This document shows positions 30,317-38,399 of a stretch of DNA of 64,000 bases, one piece after another. The DNA comes from Frigoribacterium sp. Leaf263 (GTDB taxonomy: Bacteria > Actinomycetota > Actinomycetes > Actinomycetales > Microbacteriaceae): assembly GCF_001422285.1 (NCBI RefSeq), contig NZ_LMMO01000003.1, forward strand, positions 821,135-885,134. Direction: 5' to 3'. The notes beneath the pieces are model-generated. The model ran no database searches, had not been told where the DNA came from, and was given only the letters and a program-made list of their open reading frames with translations. Position numbers and translations under genes: made by a program. How positions within the stretch are numbered: position 1 is the stretch's first letter; each line of letters starts with the position of its first letter.

Positions 30317-30322
30317 TGGACT
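30317..30322 (+). promoter_or_regulatory. -10-like TGGACT for the ABC-F gene
   Basis: TGGACT lies 6 bases before GTG 30329, the same geometry as other leaderless candidates in the window, although the second base departs from TANNNT. Weak call. Confidence 0.3.
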
Positions 30323-30328
30323 TCTGCT

Positions 30329-31927
30329 GTGCTTTCCGTGCACGACCTCGAGATCCGCGTCGGCGCGCGCCTGCTGATGGAAGACGTGACGTTCCGCGTC
30401 GACAAGGGCGACAAGATCGGCCTCGTCGGCCGGAACGGCGCCGGCAAGACCACGATGACCAAGACGCTCGCCGGTGAGACGCTGCCCACCGGCGGCACCA
30501 TCGAGAAGACGGGCGAGATCGGCTACCTCCCGCAGGACCCTCGCAGCGGCAACCCCGAGGATCTCGCCCGCACGCGCATCCTCGACGCCCGCGGGCTCGG
30601 TCAGATCCTCCTGGGCATCCAGGAGGCCTCGATCGAGATGGGCAGCGACGACCCCGCCGTCGCGGCGCGTGCGATGAAGCGCTACGGCGACCTCGACGAT
30701 CGCTTCAACGCCCTCGGCGGATACGCCGCCGAGGCCGAGGCGGCCTCGATCGCCAGCAACCTCAGCCTCCCCGACCGCATCCTCGAACAGCCCCTGTCGA
30801 CCCTGTCGGGTGGTCAGCGACGTCGCATCGAGTTGGCGCGCATCCTGTTCTCGGCCGCCGACACCATGATCCTCGACGAGCCGACCAACCACCTCGACGC
30901 CGATTCGGTCGTCTGGCTCCGCGAGTACCTCAAGACCTACCAGGGCGGGGTCATCGTGATCAGTCACGACATCGAGCTCGTGGAGGAGGTCGTGAACCGC
31001 GTCTTCTACCTCGATGCGAACCGCCAGGCCATCGACATCTACAACATGGGATGGCGGAACTACCAGCGTCAACGCGCCGCCGACGAGGAGCGCCGCAAGA
31101 AGGAGCGCTCGAACGCCGAGAAGCAGGCGTCGGCTCTGCAGAAGCAGGCCGCCCGCTTCGGAGCGAAGGCGTCCAAGGCGGCGGCCGCCCACCAGATGGT
31201 CGCCCGGGCCGAGAAGCTCCTCGCCGGGTTGGACGAGGTGCGTGCCGTCGATCGCGTCGCGAAGCTCAGGTTCCCGACCCCGGTCGCGTGCGGCAAGACG
31301 CCCCTCATGGCCTCCAACCTGTCGAAGAGCTACGGCTCGCTCGAGATCTTCACGGCTGTCGACCTGGCGATCGACCGCGGGTCCAAGGTGGTCATCCTCG
31401 GGCTCAACGGTGCCGGCAAGACGACCCTGCTGCGCATCCTCGCCGGCGTGGACGAGCCCGACACCGGCCAGCTCGAGCCGGGGCACGGGCTCCGGGTGGG
31501 CTACTACGCGCAAGAGCACGAGACGATCGACGTCAAGCGCAGCGTGCTCGAGAACATGGTGTCCTCCTCGCCGAACATCACCGAGATGGAGGCGCGCCGG
31601 GTGCTCGGCTCGTTCCTGTTCACGGGGGACGACTCCGCCAAGCCCGCCGGCGTCCTGTCCGGTGGTGAGAAGACGCGCCTCGCTCTCGCGATGATCGTCG
31701 TGTCCGGGGCCAACGTCCTGCTGCTCGACGAGCCCACGAACAACCTCGACCCCGCCAGCCGCCTCGAGATCCTGGACGCCCTCGCCAACTACGAAGGCGC
31801 CGTGGTCCTGGTCAGCCACGACGAGGGTGCCGTCGAGGCTCTGAACCCGGAGCGCGTCCTCATCATGCCCGAGGGCACGGAGGACCACTGGACCCCGGAC
31901 TACAGCGAGCTCATCAACCTCGCCTGA
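30329..31927 (+). CDS. ABC-F family ribosome-associated ATPase
   Basis: ABC-F proteins have two ATPase modules and no membrane part. They act in the ribosomal E site to relieve stalling, and some protect against antibiotics. The 532-residue product has Walker A GRNGAGKTT (first half) and GLNGAGKTTLL (second half), signatures LSGGQRRRIELARIL and LSGGEKTRLALAMIV, and Walker B ILDEPTNHLDAD and LLDEPTNNLDPA. The basic, charged interdomain linker (EERRKKERSNAEKQAS region) is the P-site tRNA interaction motif. The start GTG 30329 gives LSVHDLEIRVGARLL; the ORF extends upstream without homology. The length matches a 530-540-residue actinobacterial subfamily whose precise role is not settled, so no symbol is given. 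Confidence 0.92.
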   Translation: MLSVHDLEIRVGARLLMEDVTFRVDKGDKIGLVGRNGAGKTTMTKTLAGETLPTGGTIEKTGEIGYLPQDPRSGNPEDLARTRILDARGLGQILLGIQEASIEMGSDDPAVAARAMKRYGDLDDRFNALGGYAAEAEAASIASNLSLPDRILEQPLSTLSGGQRRRIELARILFSAADTMILDEPTNHLDADSVVWLREYLKTYQGGVIVISHDIELVEEVVNRVFYLDANRQAIDIYNMGWRNYQRQRAADEERRKKERSNAEKQASALQKQAARFGAKASKAAAAHQMVARAEKLLAGLDEVRAVDRVAKLRFPTPVACGKTPLMASNLSKSYGSLEIFTAVDLAIDRGSKVVILGLNGAGKTTLLRILAGVDEPDTGQLEPGHGLRVGYYAQEHETIDVKRSVLENMVSSSPNITEMEARRVLGSFLFTGDDSAKPAGVLSGGEKTRLALAMIVVSGANVLLLDEPTNNLDPASRLEILDALANYEGAVVLVSHDEGAVEALNPERVLIMPEGTEDHWTPDYSELINLA

Positions 31928-31948
31928 GGGCCGAGGCTCTCGGCCTCA
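31925..31948. terminator. Compact hairpin spanning two convergent stop codons
   Basis: TGAGGGCCGAG (31925-31935) pairs with CTCGGCCTCA (31939-31948), with one bulged G and a GCT loop. The left arm starts with the ABC-F stop and the right arm ends with the complement of the SURF1 gene stop. Confidence 0.65.
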
Positions 31949-32827
31949 CCGCGAGACGGCGTCGAGGATCTCATCCTCGACGTCGTCGTCATGTCGGGCG
32001 CGCGTCCGCGGTCGCGCGCCTCGACGGGGCCGTTCGTCGAGGCGCGCGTCGCTCTCTCGCTCCGCCTCGGCCGCCTCGTCGGCATCGGCCCGGCTGTTGC
32101 GCTGCTCCTGTCGGATGACGTAGAAGAGGAACAGGAACGCGCCGGCCGCGAACATGATCCACTGCACGAAGTACGAGAGGTTGAGCCCCGTGTCGATCTC
32201 CGGCTCGGCGTACTTGACCGGGGTCGTCGCCGGGGTCGGGTCCTCGGAGAGGAGCTGTCCGTAGGCAGCCGAGTAGATCTCCCGATCGACCCGCTTCTGG
32301 ACCTCGCTCAACTGGATGGTCGCGATCTGGTTCGTCCCGGCGACGGCCGTGCGGTCGCCCACGGCGGGCTCTCCCGGCTTGATCCGCGCCACGACGGTGA
32401 CCTGCCCCGTCGGGGGCGCCGGAACGACGTCGGGAGCGTCCTGATCGTTGCCTGTGGGCACCCATCCGCGGTCGACGACGAAGACCCGCCCGCCGTCGAC
32501 CTGGAACGGGACGAGCACGGCGAAACCGGGCTGCCCGTTGTAGGGGCGATTGCGCACCAGGAGCGTCTCGTCGACGAGGTACCGTCCGCGCATCTCGACC
32601 GGCTGCCACTCGGCGCCCGGATCGTAGGACGACGCCCCGGGCAGAGCCGCCTCGACCGGGACCGGCGGAGCGTCGTAACGCTGCTCCAGCTGATGCACGA
32701 CCGCCATCTTCTCTTCGTGACGGTTCCATTGCCAGTTCGCGAGCATGGCGCAGATCAGCGCGAAGGCCACGACGACCCCGAGGTATCCGAGCCACTTCTT
32801 CGACAGCAGCAACCGGAACCCGGTCAT
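31946..32827 (-). CDS. SURF1-family cytochrome oxidase biogenesis protein
   Basis: SURF1 (Shy1) proteins are membrane factors that help insert haem A into subunit I of cytochrome c oxidase. The 293-residue product has the family's two membrane helices at the ends (about residues 11-29 and 222-242). Between them is an outside domain with EWQPVEMRGRYL, LVRNRPYNGQPGFAVLVPF and VFVVDRGWVPTG. The charged C-terminal tail (rich in Arg/Glu) is cytosolic. ATG 32827 overlaps the upstream gene's stop (ATGA). It shares a chromosome neighbourhood with ctaA and ctaB, which fits the haem A pathway. Confidence 0.93.
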   Translation of the reverse strand: MTGFRLLLSKKWLGYLGVVVAFALICAMLANWQWNRHEEKMAVVHQLEQRYDAPPVPVEAALPGASSYDPGAEWQPVEMRGRYLVDETLLVRNRPYNGQPGFAVLVPFQVDGGRVFVVDRGWVPTGNDQDAPDVVPAPPTGQVTVVARIKPGEPAVGDRTAVAGTNQIATIQLSEVQKRVDREIYSAAYGQLLSEDPTPATTPVKYAEPEIDTGLNLSYFVQWIMFAAGAFLFLFYVIRQEQRNSRADADEAAEAERESDARLDERPRRGARPRTRARHDDDVEDEILDAVSR

Positions 32828-33066
32828 GTGGCCGCCCCGACCGACTCCACCTCGACGCCGACGGCCGTGACCACGACGGGGAAGTCCCGCGCGAGCAGGA
32901 ACTCCTGGAGGAAGTCGACGTGCTCGTCGCACGCCGACCAGACCTTGACCCGGTCGATGCCGTGGATCTTCGGGTTGCGCCAGTTCACCGCACGGGTCGC
33001 GACGGCTGCGCACCCGGCGCGGGAGCACTGCACGTCGTCCGGGCCGACGGCTCCGAGACCGAGCAT
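32824..33066 (-). CDS. Small uncharacterised Cys/His protein (putative zinc ribbon)
   Basis: An 80-residue protein with no function I recognise. It begins MLGLGAVGPDDVQCSRAGC and has two Cys-bearing groups, CSRAGC near residue 14 and CDEH near 47, a spacing that could bind one zinc ion. Between them is WRNPKIHGIDRVKVWSA. It sits in the middle of a three-gene minus-strand unit: its ATG shares a base with the DUF3099 stop (TGATG) and its stop overlaps the SURF1 ATG (ATGA). Such tight coupling argues that it is a real gene and suggests a link to respiratory-chain assembly, which is inference only. Confidence 0.75.
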   Translation of the reverse strand: MLGLGAVGPDDVQCSRAGCAAVATRAVNWRNPKIHGIDRVKVWSACDEHVDFLQEFLLARDFPVVVTAVGVEVESVGAAT

Positions 33067-33434
33067 CAGACGTCGCCCTTCGGGGCACGCCGATCGGAGC
33101 CGTCGTCGCTGCTCGGCTCGTGCCAGCTCGGCGTCGCCGTCGGGGGCGCCCAGGGCTGCGCGGGCTGCCGGTAGGTCTCGATCGCGCCCGGTCGCTCGAC
33201 GCTCTGGCCGGGGTCGTGTCCGACGTTGACCAGCACGACGGCGAAGTAGGGGATGAGCACGGCTCCCGCCACGGGGAGCAGCGTCCACCAGCTGAGCGGG
33301 ATCACGAAGCACAGGGCGATGCAGACGATCCGGATGCCCATGGCCACGAGGTAGCGGATCATCCGGGCATGACGATCGTCCGCCGGCGACGGCGGAAGCG
33401 AGGTGATCGGTTGCGATGTCTTCAATTCACTCAC
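33066..33434 (-). CDS. DUF3099 membrane protein
   Basis: A 122-residue protein of the DUF3099 type, found across actinobacteria and of unknown function. Features: an N-terminal TSLPPSPADDRHARMIRYLVAMGIRI motif region (Thr/Ser-rich, then DDRHARMIRY), two hydrophobic helices (about residues 31-50 and 54-75) ending with PYFAVVLVNVGHDPG, and a Pro/Gln/Ser-rich tail. GTG 33434 is preferred to a far upstream start because family similarity begins after it. TACGAT on the minus strand at 33471-33476 could be the -10. It leads an operon with the small Cys protein and SURF1. Confidence 0.8.
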   Translation of the reverse strand: MSELKTSQPITSLPPSPADDRHARMIRYLVAMGIRIVCIALCFVIPLSWWTLLPVAGAVLIPYFAVVLVNVGHDPGQSVERPGAIETYRQPAQPWAPPTATPSWHEPSSDDGSDRRAPKGDV

Positions 33435-33493
33435 GAACTCTGGGTGCGTCTCGGTCGGGCGCCTGGACAGATCGTACGGCGTCGAGCCGACAG

Positions 33494-33499
33494 TAGGCT
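33494..33499 (+). promoter_or_regulatory. -10-like TAGGCT for fabG
   Basis: TAGGCT 51 bases before the fabG ATG leaves a leader that contains the ribosome site GAGGAGA. On the other strand TACGAT (33471-33476) may serve the DUF3099 operon. Confidence 0.4.
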
Positions 33500-33550
33500 G
33501 GAGGATGGCCCGTCGACCGGGCCGCATCAGATCGCATCGAGGAGACACCC

Positions 33551-34261
33551 ATGAACACCCCCCGAACAGTCCTCATCACCGGAGGCAACCGAGGGATCGG
33601 CTACACGATCGCCGAGGAGTTCGTGGCAGCAGGCCACCGAGTCGCCGTCACCGCGCGGAGCGGCAGCGGACCGGAGGGTTCGCTCACGGTCATCGCCGAC
33701 GTGACCGACCCGGCGTCCGTCGACACCGCGTTCACCACGGTGGAGGCCGCGCTCGGCCCCGTCGAGGTCGTGGTCGCCAACGCCGGCATCACCAAGGACG
33801 TCCTCCTCATGCGCATGACGGAGGAGGACTTCTCGTCGGTGGTCGACACCAACCTCGGGGGAGCGTTCCGCGTGGTCAAGCGGGCGTCGAAGAACATGAT
33901 CCGAGCCCGCTTCGGCCGGATCCTCCTGGTCTCCAGCGTGGTCGGTCTCTACGGCGGCGCCGGTCAGACCAACTACGCCGCCTCGAAGAGCGCTCTCATC
34001 GGCTTCGCCCGCTCGCTCACCCGTGAGCTCGGCGGCCGGGGGATCACCGCGAACGTGATCGCTCCGGGCTTCATCGAGACGGACATGACCGCCGCGTTGC
34101 CCGACGACGTCCAGGACGACTACAAGAAGGTCATCCCTGCCGGTCGGTACGGCAGCGCGGCCGAGGTCGCGAAGACGATCACCTGGCTGGCCGGCGACGA
34201 CTCCGCCTACATCTCAGGTGCCGTGATCCCCGTCGACGGCGGCCTCGGCATGGGCCACTGA
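33551..34261 (+). CDS. fabG: 3-oxoacyl-ACP reductase-type SDR
   Basis: FabG reduces 3-oxoacyl-ACP with NADPH in type II fatty acid synthesis. The 236-residue product has LITGGNRGIGYT at 8-19 (cofactor loop), VVVANAGITKDVLLMRM (NAG motif plus the family-typical NAGITKD), the catalytic Ser in ILLVSSVVGLYG, and YAASKSAL with Tyr and Lys. It ends in PVDGGLGMGH. GITxNVIAPGFIETDM is characteristic of FabG and not of generic SDRs. The ATG is well served by GAGGAGA. No other fab genes are adjacent, so it may be the housekeeping FabG or a specialised paralogue. Confidence 0.88.
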   Translation: MNTPRTVLITGGNRGIGYTIAEEFVAAGHRVAVTARSGSGPEGSLTVIADVTDPASVDTAFTTVEAALGPVEVVVANAGITKDVLLMRMTEEDFSSVVDTNLGGAFRVVKRASKNMIRARFGRILLVSSVVGLYGGAGQTNYAASKSALIGFARSLTRELGGRGITANVIAPGFIETDMTAALPDDVQDDYKKVIPAGRYGSAAEVAKTITWLAGDDSAYISGAVIPVDGGLGMGH

Positions 34262-34279
34262 CGCGACGGACGAGGACGA

Positions 34280-34310
34280 AGGCGCGGGTCCGCTCGGACG
34301 AGCCGCGCCT
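34280..34310. terminator. Hairpin between fabG and serB, with repeat motif
   Basis: AGGCGCGG (34280-34287) pairs with CCGCGCCT (34303-34310), extended inside by GTCC/GGAC with a small bulge. It lies between convergent genes. The right arm is part of a recurring CGCGCCTCCT decamer. Confidence 0.65.
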
Positions 34311-34320
34311 CCTGGGCTCG

Positions 34321-34962
34321 TCACCGCGATGAGAGTCCCATGACGGCGAGCACCTGCGAGAGTTCACGGTCGGCCACGACCAGATCGGCCTGAGCGCGCA
34401 CCACGGGCTTCGCGTTGAAGGCGATCGAGAGACCCGCGACGCGCATCATCTCGAGGTCGTTCGCGCCGTCGCCGATCGCGATGGTCCGGTCCAGGGGGAT
34501 GCCGAACTCCTCGGCCCACGTCCTCAGGGACTCGGCCTTGGCCGCCGCATCGATGATCGGACCGGTGGTCTCGCCCGTCAGACGGCCGGAGACGACGCCG
34601 AGCCGGTTGGCGCGCCAGCGATCGAGACCGAGGCGACCGGCCAGGGGGTCGAGGGTCTCGTGGAAACCGCCGGAGACGACCCCGACCACGCCTCCGTGAG
34701 ACCGGACGACCTCGACGAGTCGATCAGCACCGCCAGTGGGACGGAGGCGCTCCGATACCTCGGCGAAGACGGAGACGGGCAGCCCGGCGAGCGTCGCGAC
34801 ACGGGCGGCGAGGCTCTCGGCGAAATCGAGCTCACCGGCCATCGCCCTGTCCGTGATGCCCGCCACCTCGTCGCGCACCCCGGCAGCCTCGGCCAGGAGC
34901 TCGATGACCTCGTCCCGGATGAGGGTGGAGTCGACATCGAGGACTGTCAGGAAGCGCGGCAC
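34321..34962 (-). CDS. serB: Phosphoserine phosphatase
   Basis: SerB dephosphorylates phosphoserine, the last step of serine synthesis. The 213-residue HAD-superfamily protein shows motif I DVDSTL with D9 and D11, motif II VGVVSGGFHETL, motif III with Lys in AAAKAESLRTWAEEFGI and motif IV AIGDGANDLEMM. There is no N-terminal ACT domain, so this is the short catalytic form. The start is GTG 34962. TAGGCT on the minus strand ends 6 bases before it, giving a leaderless transcript. The stop faces a hairpin shared with fabG. Confidence 0.93.
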   Translation of the reverse strand: MPRFLTVLDVDSTLIRDEVIELLAEAAGVRDEVAGITDRAMAGELDFAESLAARVATLAGLPVSVFAEVSERLRPTGGADRLVEVVRSHGGVVGVVSGGFHETLDPLAGRLGLDRWRANRLGVVSGRLTGETTGPIIDAAAKAESLRTWAEEFGIPLDRTIAIGDGANDLEMMRVAGLSIAFNAKPVVRAQADLVVADRELSQVLAVMGLSSR

Positions 34963-34968
34963 CCGCTC

Positions 34969-34974
34969 AGCCTA
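34969..34974 (-). promoter_or_regulatory. -10-like TAGGCT for serB
   Basis: TAGGCT on the minus strand lies 6 bases before the serB GTG, with no ribosome site between them, as expected of a leaderless gene. Confidence 0.5.
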
Positions 34975-34997
34975 GAGGTGCCCGTGGAAACGGATGA

Positions 34998-36239
34998 CTA
35001 CTGGTCGACCCGGACGCCCTTGCCCACCACCGTGATGCCCGACGGCGTCACCGTGAAGCCCCTGGCCCGGTCGGCCTCGTGATCGACGCCGACCGAGGCT
35101 CCCTCGGCGATGACGACGTCCTTGTCGAGGATCGCCCGGTTGACGGTCGCGTTCGGCCCGATGTGCGCCCGCTCGAACACCACGGAGTCGACGACACGGG
35201 ATCCCGAGTCGAGGGTGCTCCACGGCCCCAGCACGCTGCGCTCGACGTGAGCGCCCGAGAGCAGGGAGCCGAGCGAGACGATCGAGTCGATGGTCGTCCC
35301 GAGGTTCCCGTGCCCGTCTCGCACGAACTTCGCCGGGGGCGAGTTGAGCTGCTGACTGAAGATCGGCCAGTCGGTGTTGTACAGGTTGAAGATCGGCAGG
35401 GCGGAGATGAGGTCGCGGTGCGCGTCGTAGAACGAGTCGATCGTGCCGACGTCGCGCCAGTAGTACCGGTCGCGCTCCGTCGAGCCGGGGACCTCGTTGC
35501 GGTTCAGGTCGTAGACCGCGGCGTCCTTGCGGGAGACGAAGTCCGGGACGATGTCGCCCCCCATGTCGTGATCCGACTCGGGGTTCTCGCCGTCGCGCAG
35601 GACCGCGTCGATGAGGACGTCCGCGTCGAAGACGTAGTTGCCCATCGAGGCGAGGATCTCGTCGGGGGAGTCCGGCAGACCCGTGGCGTCCTTCGGCTTC
35701 TCCAGGAACCGCCCGATGCGCGTGGGGTCGTCGGAGTCGACCTCGATCACGCCGAACTGGTCGGCGAGGGAGATGGGCTGGCGGATGGCCGCGACCGTGA
35801 CACCGGCCCCCGAGGCGATGTGCGCCTCGATCATCTGCGAGAAGTCCATCCGGTAGACGTGGTCCGCGCCGACGACGACGACGATGTCCGGCTTCTCGTC
35901 ACGCAGCAGGTTGAGACTCTGGAGGATCGCGTCGGCACTGCCGGCGAACCAGCGCTTGCCCAGTCGCTGCTGGGCCGGGACCGACGCGACGTAGGCGCCG
36001 AGGAGCCCCTCGATCGACCAGGTCTGCGAGACGTGGCGGTCGAGACTGTGCGACTTGTACTGGGTCAGCACGACGATCTGACGCAGTCCGGAGTTGATGA
36101 GGTTCGACAGCGCGAAGTCGATCAGTCGGTAGTTGCCGCCGAACGGGACGGCCGGTTTGGCCCGGTCGGCCGTGAGGGGCATGAGTCGCTTGCCCTCTCC
36201 ACCGGCGAGGACGATGCCGAAGATCTTCTTTGATGCCAT
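34998..36239 (-). CDS. glgC: Glucose-1-phosphate adenylyltransferase
   Basis: GlgC makes ADP-glucose from ATP and glucose-1-phosphate, the activated donor for glycogen or for maltose-1-phosphate synthesis. The 413-residue product has the nucleotidyltransferase motif [20 protein letters not shown] at 11-30, [23 protein letters not shown], and FLEKPKDA (glucose-phosphate-binding Lys). [20 protein letters not shown] and a C-terminal left-handed beta-helix with hexapeptide-like repeats follow. ATG 36239 is divergent from glgM with 47 bases between. CATTCT on the minus strand ends 6 bases before the ATG, so it is probably leaderless. Confidence 0.97.
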   Translation of the reverse strand: MASKKIFGIVLAGGEGKRLMPLTADRAKPAVPFGGNYRLIDFALSNLINSGLRQIVVLTQYKSHSLDRHVSQTWSIEGLLGAYVASVPAQQRLGKRWFAGSADAILQSLNLLRDEKPDIVVVVGADHVYRMDFSQMIEAHIASGAGVTVAAIRQPISLADQFGVIEVDSDDPTRIGRFLEKPKDATGLPDSPDEILASMGNYVFDADVLIDAVLRDGENPESDHDMGGDIVPDFVSRKDAAVYDLNRNEVPGSTERDRYYWRDVGTIDSFYDAHRDLISALPIFNLYNTDWPIFSQQLNSPPAKFVRDGHGNLGTTIDSIVSLGSLLSGAHVERSVLGPWSTLDSGSRVVDSVVFERAHIGPNATVNRAILDKDVVIAEGASVGVDHEADRARGFTVTPSGITVVGKGVRVDQ

Positions 36240-36245
36240 GGGGTC

Positions 36246-36251
36246 AGAATG
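36246..36251 (-). promoter_or_regulatory. -10-like CATTCT for glgC
   Basis: CATTCT lies 6 bases before the glgC ATG on the minus strand. It differs from TANNNT at one base. It pairs with TACGGT for glgM on the other strand in the same 47-base gap. Confidence 0.4.
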
Positions 36252-36273
36252 GCACGTTTCGTCGCCGCGCGAC

Positions 36274-36279
36274 TACGGT
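36274..36279 (+). promoter_or_regulatory. -10-like TACGGT for glgM
   Basis: TACGGT lies 7 bases before the GTG of glgM; no ribosome site is present between them. Fits a leaderless transcript. Confidence 0.45.
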
Positions 36280-36286
36280 GACTCTC

Positions 36287-37471
36287 GTGCGAGTCGATGT
36301 CATCACCAAGGAATATCCGCCGAACGTCTACGGAGGCGCCGGCGTCCACGTCGTCGAGCTCGTCAAGGCCCTCCGGGAGTCCATCGACGTCCGGGTGAGA
36401 GCCCTCGGCGACGTCGACGACGAGCCCGGCACCACGGGCTACCCGGAGCTGCCGGCGCTGGCCTCCGCCAACCCCACCCTCCGGACCCTCGGCAGCGATC
36501 TCCTCGCCGCGCAGGACGTCGCCGGAGCCGATGTCGTGCACAGCCACACCTGGTACGCGAACGCGGCCGGGCAGCTGGCGCAGATGCTGCACGATGTGCC
36601 TCACGTCCTGACGGCGCACAGTCTCGAGCCCCTCCGGCCGTGGAAGGCCGAGCAGCTCGGCGGCGGCTACCGCGTGTCGAGCTGGATCGAGAGACAGGCC
36701 TACGAGACCGCCGACGCCGTCATCGCCGTGAGCGAGGGCATGCGCCGCGACATCCTCCGGTCGTACCCGACGATCGACGAGGGCAAGGTCAGCGTCGTCT
36801 ACAACGGCATCGACCTCGACGCGTGGCGTCCCGTCAGCGACGAGGGGGTCCTCCGCGACCTCGGGATCGATCCCGACCGACCGTCCGTCGTCTTCGTCGG
36901 GCGCATCACGCGTCAGAAGGGTCTGCCCTACCTGCTGCGGGCGGCCCGGCTCCTGCCGCCCGACGTCCAGCTGGTTCTCTGCGCGGGCGCCCCGGACACT
37001 CCCGAGATCATGGCCGAGGTGACCGGGCTCGTCCACGAGCTGCAGGAGGCGCGCACGGGTGTGGTCTGGATCGATCGCGTCCTGCCCCGCCACGAGCTGA
37101 GCGCGGTCCTGACCTCCGCGACGACCTTCGTCTGCCCGTCGATCTACGAGCCTCTCGGCATCGTCAACCTCGAGGCCATGGCCTGCGGCGTGCCCGTCGT
37201 GGGCTCCGGCACCGGCGGGATCCCCGAGGTGGTCGCCGACGGTCTCACCGGTCGGGTGGTGCCCCTCGATCAGGTCCAGGACGGCACCGGGACCCCCACC
37301 GACCCCGATCGCTTCGTGCGCGATCTGGCGGGGATCCTCACCGACGTGGTCTCCGACCCGGGGCTCGCGAAGCTCATGGGGCGCGCCGGGCGCATGCGGG
37401 CCGAAGCCGAGTTCTCGTGGTCGCGGATCGCCGAGCGGACCCTCGAGGTCTACTCGGGTCTGCGTCGATAG
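36287..37471 (+). CDS. glgM: Glycogen synthase-type GT4 enzyme, probable alpha-maltose-1-phosphate synthase (GlgM)
   Basis: A 394-residue GT-B glycosyltransferase (family GT4). Unlike the roughly 480-residue GT5 glycogen synthase of E. coli, the short actinobacterial form beside glgC is known in mycobacteria (Rv1212c) to make maltose-1-phosphate from ADP-glucose and glucose-1-phosphate. Motifs: YPPNVYGGAGVHVVELVKAL at the N-terminus, VVYNGIDLDAWRP, FVGRITRQKGLPYLL (donor-site Arg/Lys) and the GT4 EX7E element CPSIYEPLGIVNLEAMACG. Start GTG 36287, 7 bases after TACGGT. The substrate assignment rests on subfamily and neighbourhood; a plain glycogen synthase is the alternative. Its TAG stop is also the start of a TAGGCT hexamer for the next gene. 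Confidence 0.85.
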   Translation: MRVDVITKEYPPNVYGGAGVHVVELVKALRESIDVRVRALGDVDDEPGTTGYPELPALASANPTLRTLGSDLLAAQDVAGADVVHSHTWYANAAGQLAQMLHDVPHVLTAHSLEPLRPWKAEQLGGGYRVSSWIERQAYETADAVIAVSEGMRRDILRSYPTIDEGKVSVVYNGIDLDAWRPVSDEGVLRDLGIDPDRPSVVFVGRITRQKGLPYLLRAARLLPPDVQLVLCAGAPDTPEIMAEVTGLVHELQEARTGVVWIDRVLPRHELSAVLTSATTFVCPSIYEPLGIVNLEAMACGVPVVGSGTGGIPEVVADGLTGRVVPLDQVQDGTGTPTDPDRFVRDLAGILTDVVSDPGLAKLMGRAGRMRAEAEFSWSRIAERTLEVYSGLRR

Positions 37472-37474
37472 GCT
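37469..37474 (+). promoter_or_regulatory. -10-like TAGGCT overlapping the glgM stop
   Basis: TAGGCT starts with the glgM stop codon and ends 6 bases before the next ATG (37481), leaving no room for a ribosome site. Third example of stop/-10 fusion in this window. Confidence 0.5.
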
Positions 37475-37480
37475 GATCGC

Positions 37481-38266
37481 ATGCCTACCGTCCTTCAGCT
37501 GTCCGATGTCTCGATCGTCCGGGGCGGCACCGCCGTCGTCGACTCCGTCAACTGGACGGTCGAGTCCGACGAGCGCTGGGTCGTGCTCGGCCCGAACGGC
37601 GCCGGCAAGAGCTCGCTGCTCCAGGTCGCCGCGGCCCAGTCGCACCCCTCGTCCGGCACCGCCGAGGTGCTCGGCGGCGACCTCGGGACGGTCGACCTCT
37701 TCGATCTGCGACCGCGCATCGGCTTCGCCTCGACGACGATCGCCCGCCGCATCCCCGCCAAGGAGAAGGTCGTGGACGTCGTCCTGACGGCCGCCTACTC
37801 CGTCACCGGGCGCTGGAACGAGGAGTACGAGAACGTCGACGTGCGCCGCGCGCATCGCGTGCTCGACGAGTGGAATCTCGACCACCTCGCCGAGAGGACC
37901 TTCGGCGAGCTGAGCGACGGCGAGCAGAAGCGCGTCCAGATCGCCCGTGCGGTGATGACCGACCCCGAGCTCCTCCTGCTCGACGAGCCGGCCGCCAGCC
38001 TCGACCTCGGCGCGCGTGAGGAGCTTCTCCAGATGCTCTCGGGCTACGCGCAGTCCCACGACGCCCCGGCGATCGTCATGGTGACCCACCACGTCGAGGA
38101 GGTGCCCCGCGGTTTCACCCACGCGCTCCTCCTCGACCGCGGGTCCGTCGTCGCCGCGGGCCCCCTCGCGGACGTCCTCACCGCGGAGACGCTCGGCTCG
38201 ACCTTCGGCGTGACGCTCGAGGTCGAGGTGCGCGACGGCCGGTACTCGGCGCGCGCGGCCGGCTGA
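37481..38266 (+). CDS. Orphan ABC transporter ATP-binding protein
   Basis: A 261-residue single ABC ATPase. Walker A GPNGAGKSSLL is at about 37-47, Q-loop region FASTTIARRIPAKEK, signature FGELSDGEQKRVQIARAVM (LSDGE in place of LSGGQ), Walker B LLLLDEPAASLDLGA and switch His MVTHHVEEV. The sequence style, with LFDLRPRIGFAS and an HHVEE switch, resembles the ModF/YlmA-like soluble ATPases and iron-siderophore ATPases. No permease or binding protein is adjacent, so the substrate is unknown; it may be a non-transport ABC protein. It follows glgM by 9 bases but probably has its own leaderless promoter. Confidence 0.85.
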   Translation: MPTVLQLSDVSIVRGGTAVVDSVNWTVESDERWVVLGPNGAGKSSLLQVAAAQSHPSSGTAEVLGGDLGTVDLFDLRPRIGFASTTIARRIPAKEKVVDVVLTAAYSVTGRWNEEYENVDVRRAHRVLDEWNLDHLAERTFGELSDGEQKRVQIARAVMTDPELLLLDEPAASLDLGAREELLQMLSGYAQSHDAPAIVMVTHHVEEVPRGFTHALLLDRGSVVAAGPLADVLTAETLGSTFGVTLEVEVRDGRYSARAAG

Positions 38267-38268
38267 CC

Positions 38269-38278
38269 CGCGCCTCCT
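38269..38278 (+). repeat. Copy of recurring decamer CGCGCCTCCT
   Basis: Identical decamers lie at 24879, 34304, 47103 and 63103 on this strand, and the complement AGGAGGCGCG at 29541, 37044, 41520, 48164, 58512, 59071 and 63077. This copy sits 3 bases after a stop codon and just before the rpmE2 promoter region. Confidence 0.6.
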
Positions 38279-38300
38279 GCGTTCCGGGCCGCACGTCTGG

Positions 38301-38306
38301 TATCGT
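38301..38306 (+). promoter_or_regulatory. -10-like TATCGT for rpmE2
   Basis: TATCGT 94 bases before the rpmE2 start, with TGCGTT 17 bases further upstream as a poor -35. Best candidate in this 133-base gap. I see no Zur-type AT-rich palindrome here. Confidence 0.4.
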
Positions 38307-38399
38307 TCATAGCTGGTCACGGACTCACGTCCCGGTGCCACGACGGCAACGTCCCCCCGACATCAACTCCATCACTCGTTCGCTAGACCTAGGACAATC

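Noticed and set aside
29090-31888. A 932-codon minus-strand frame spanning bioY and the ABC-F gene
   Set aside because: Overlaps two confident genes in the wrong frame and carries no recognisable domain.
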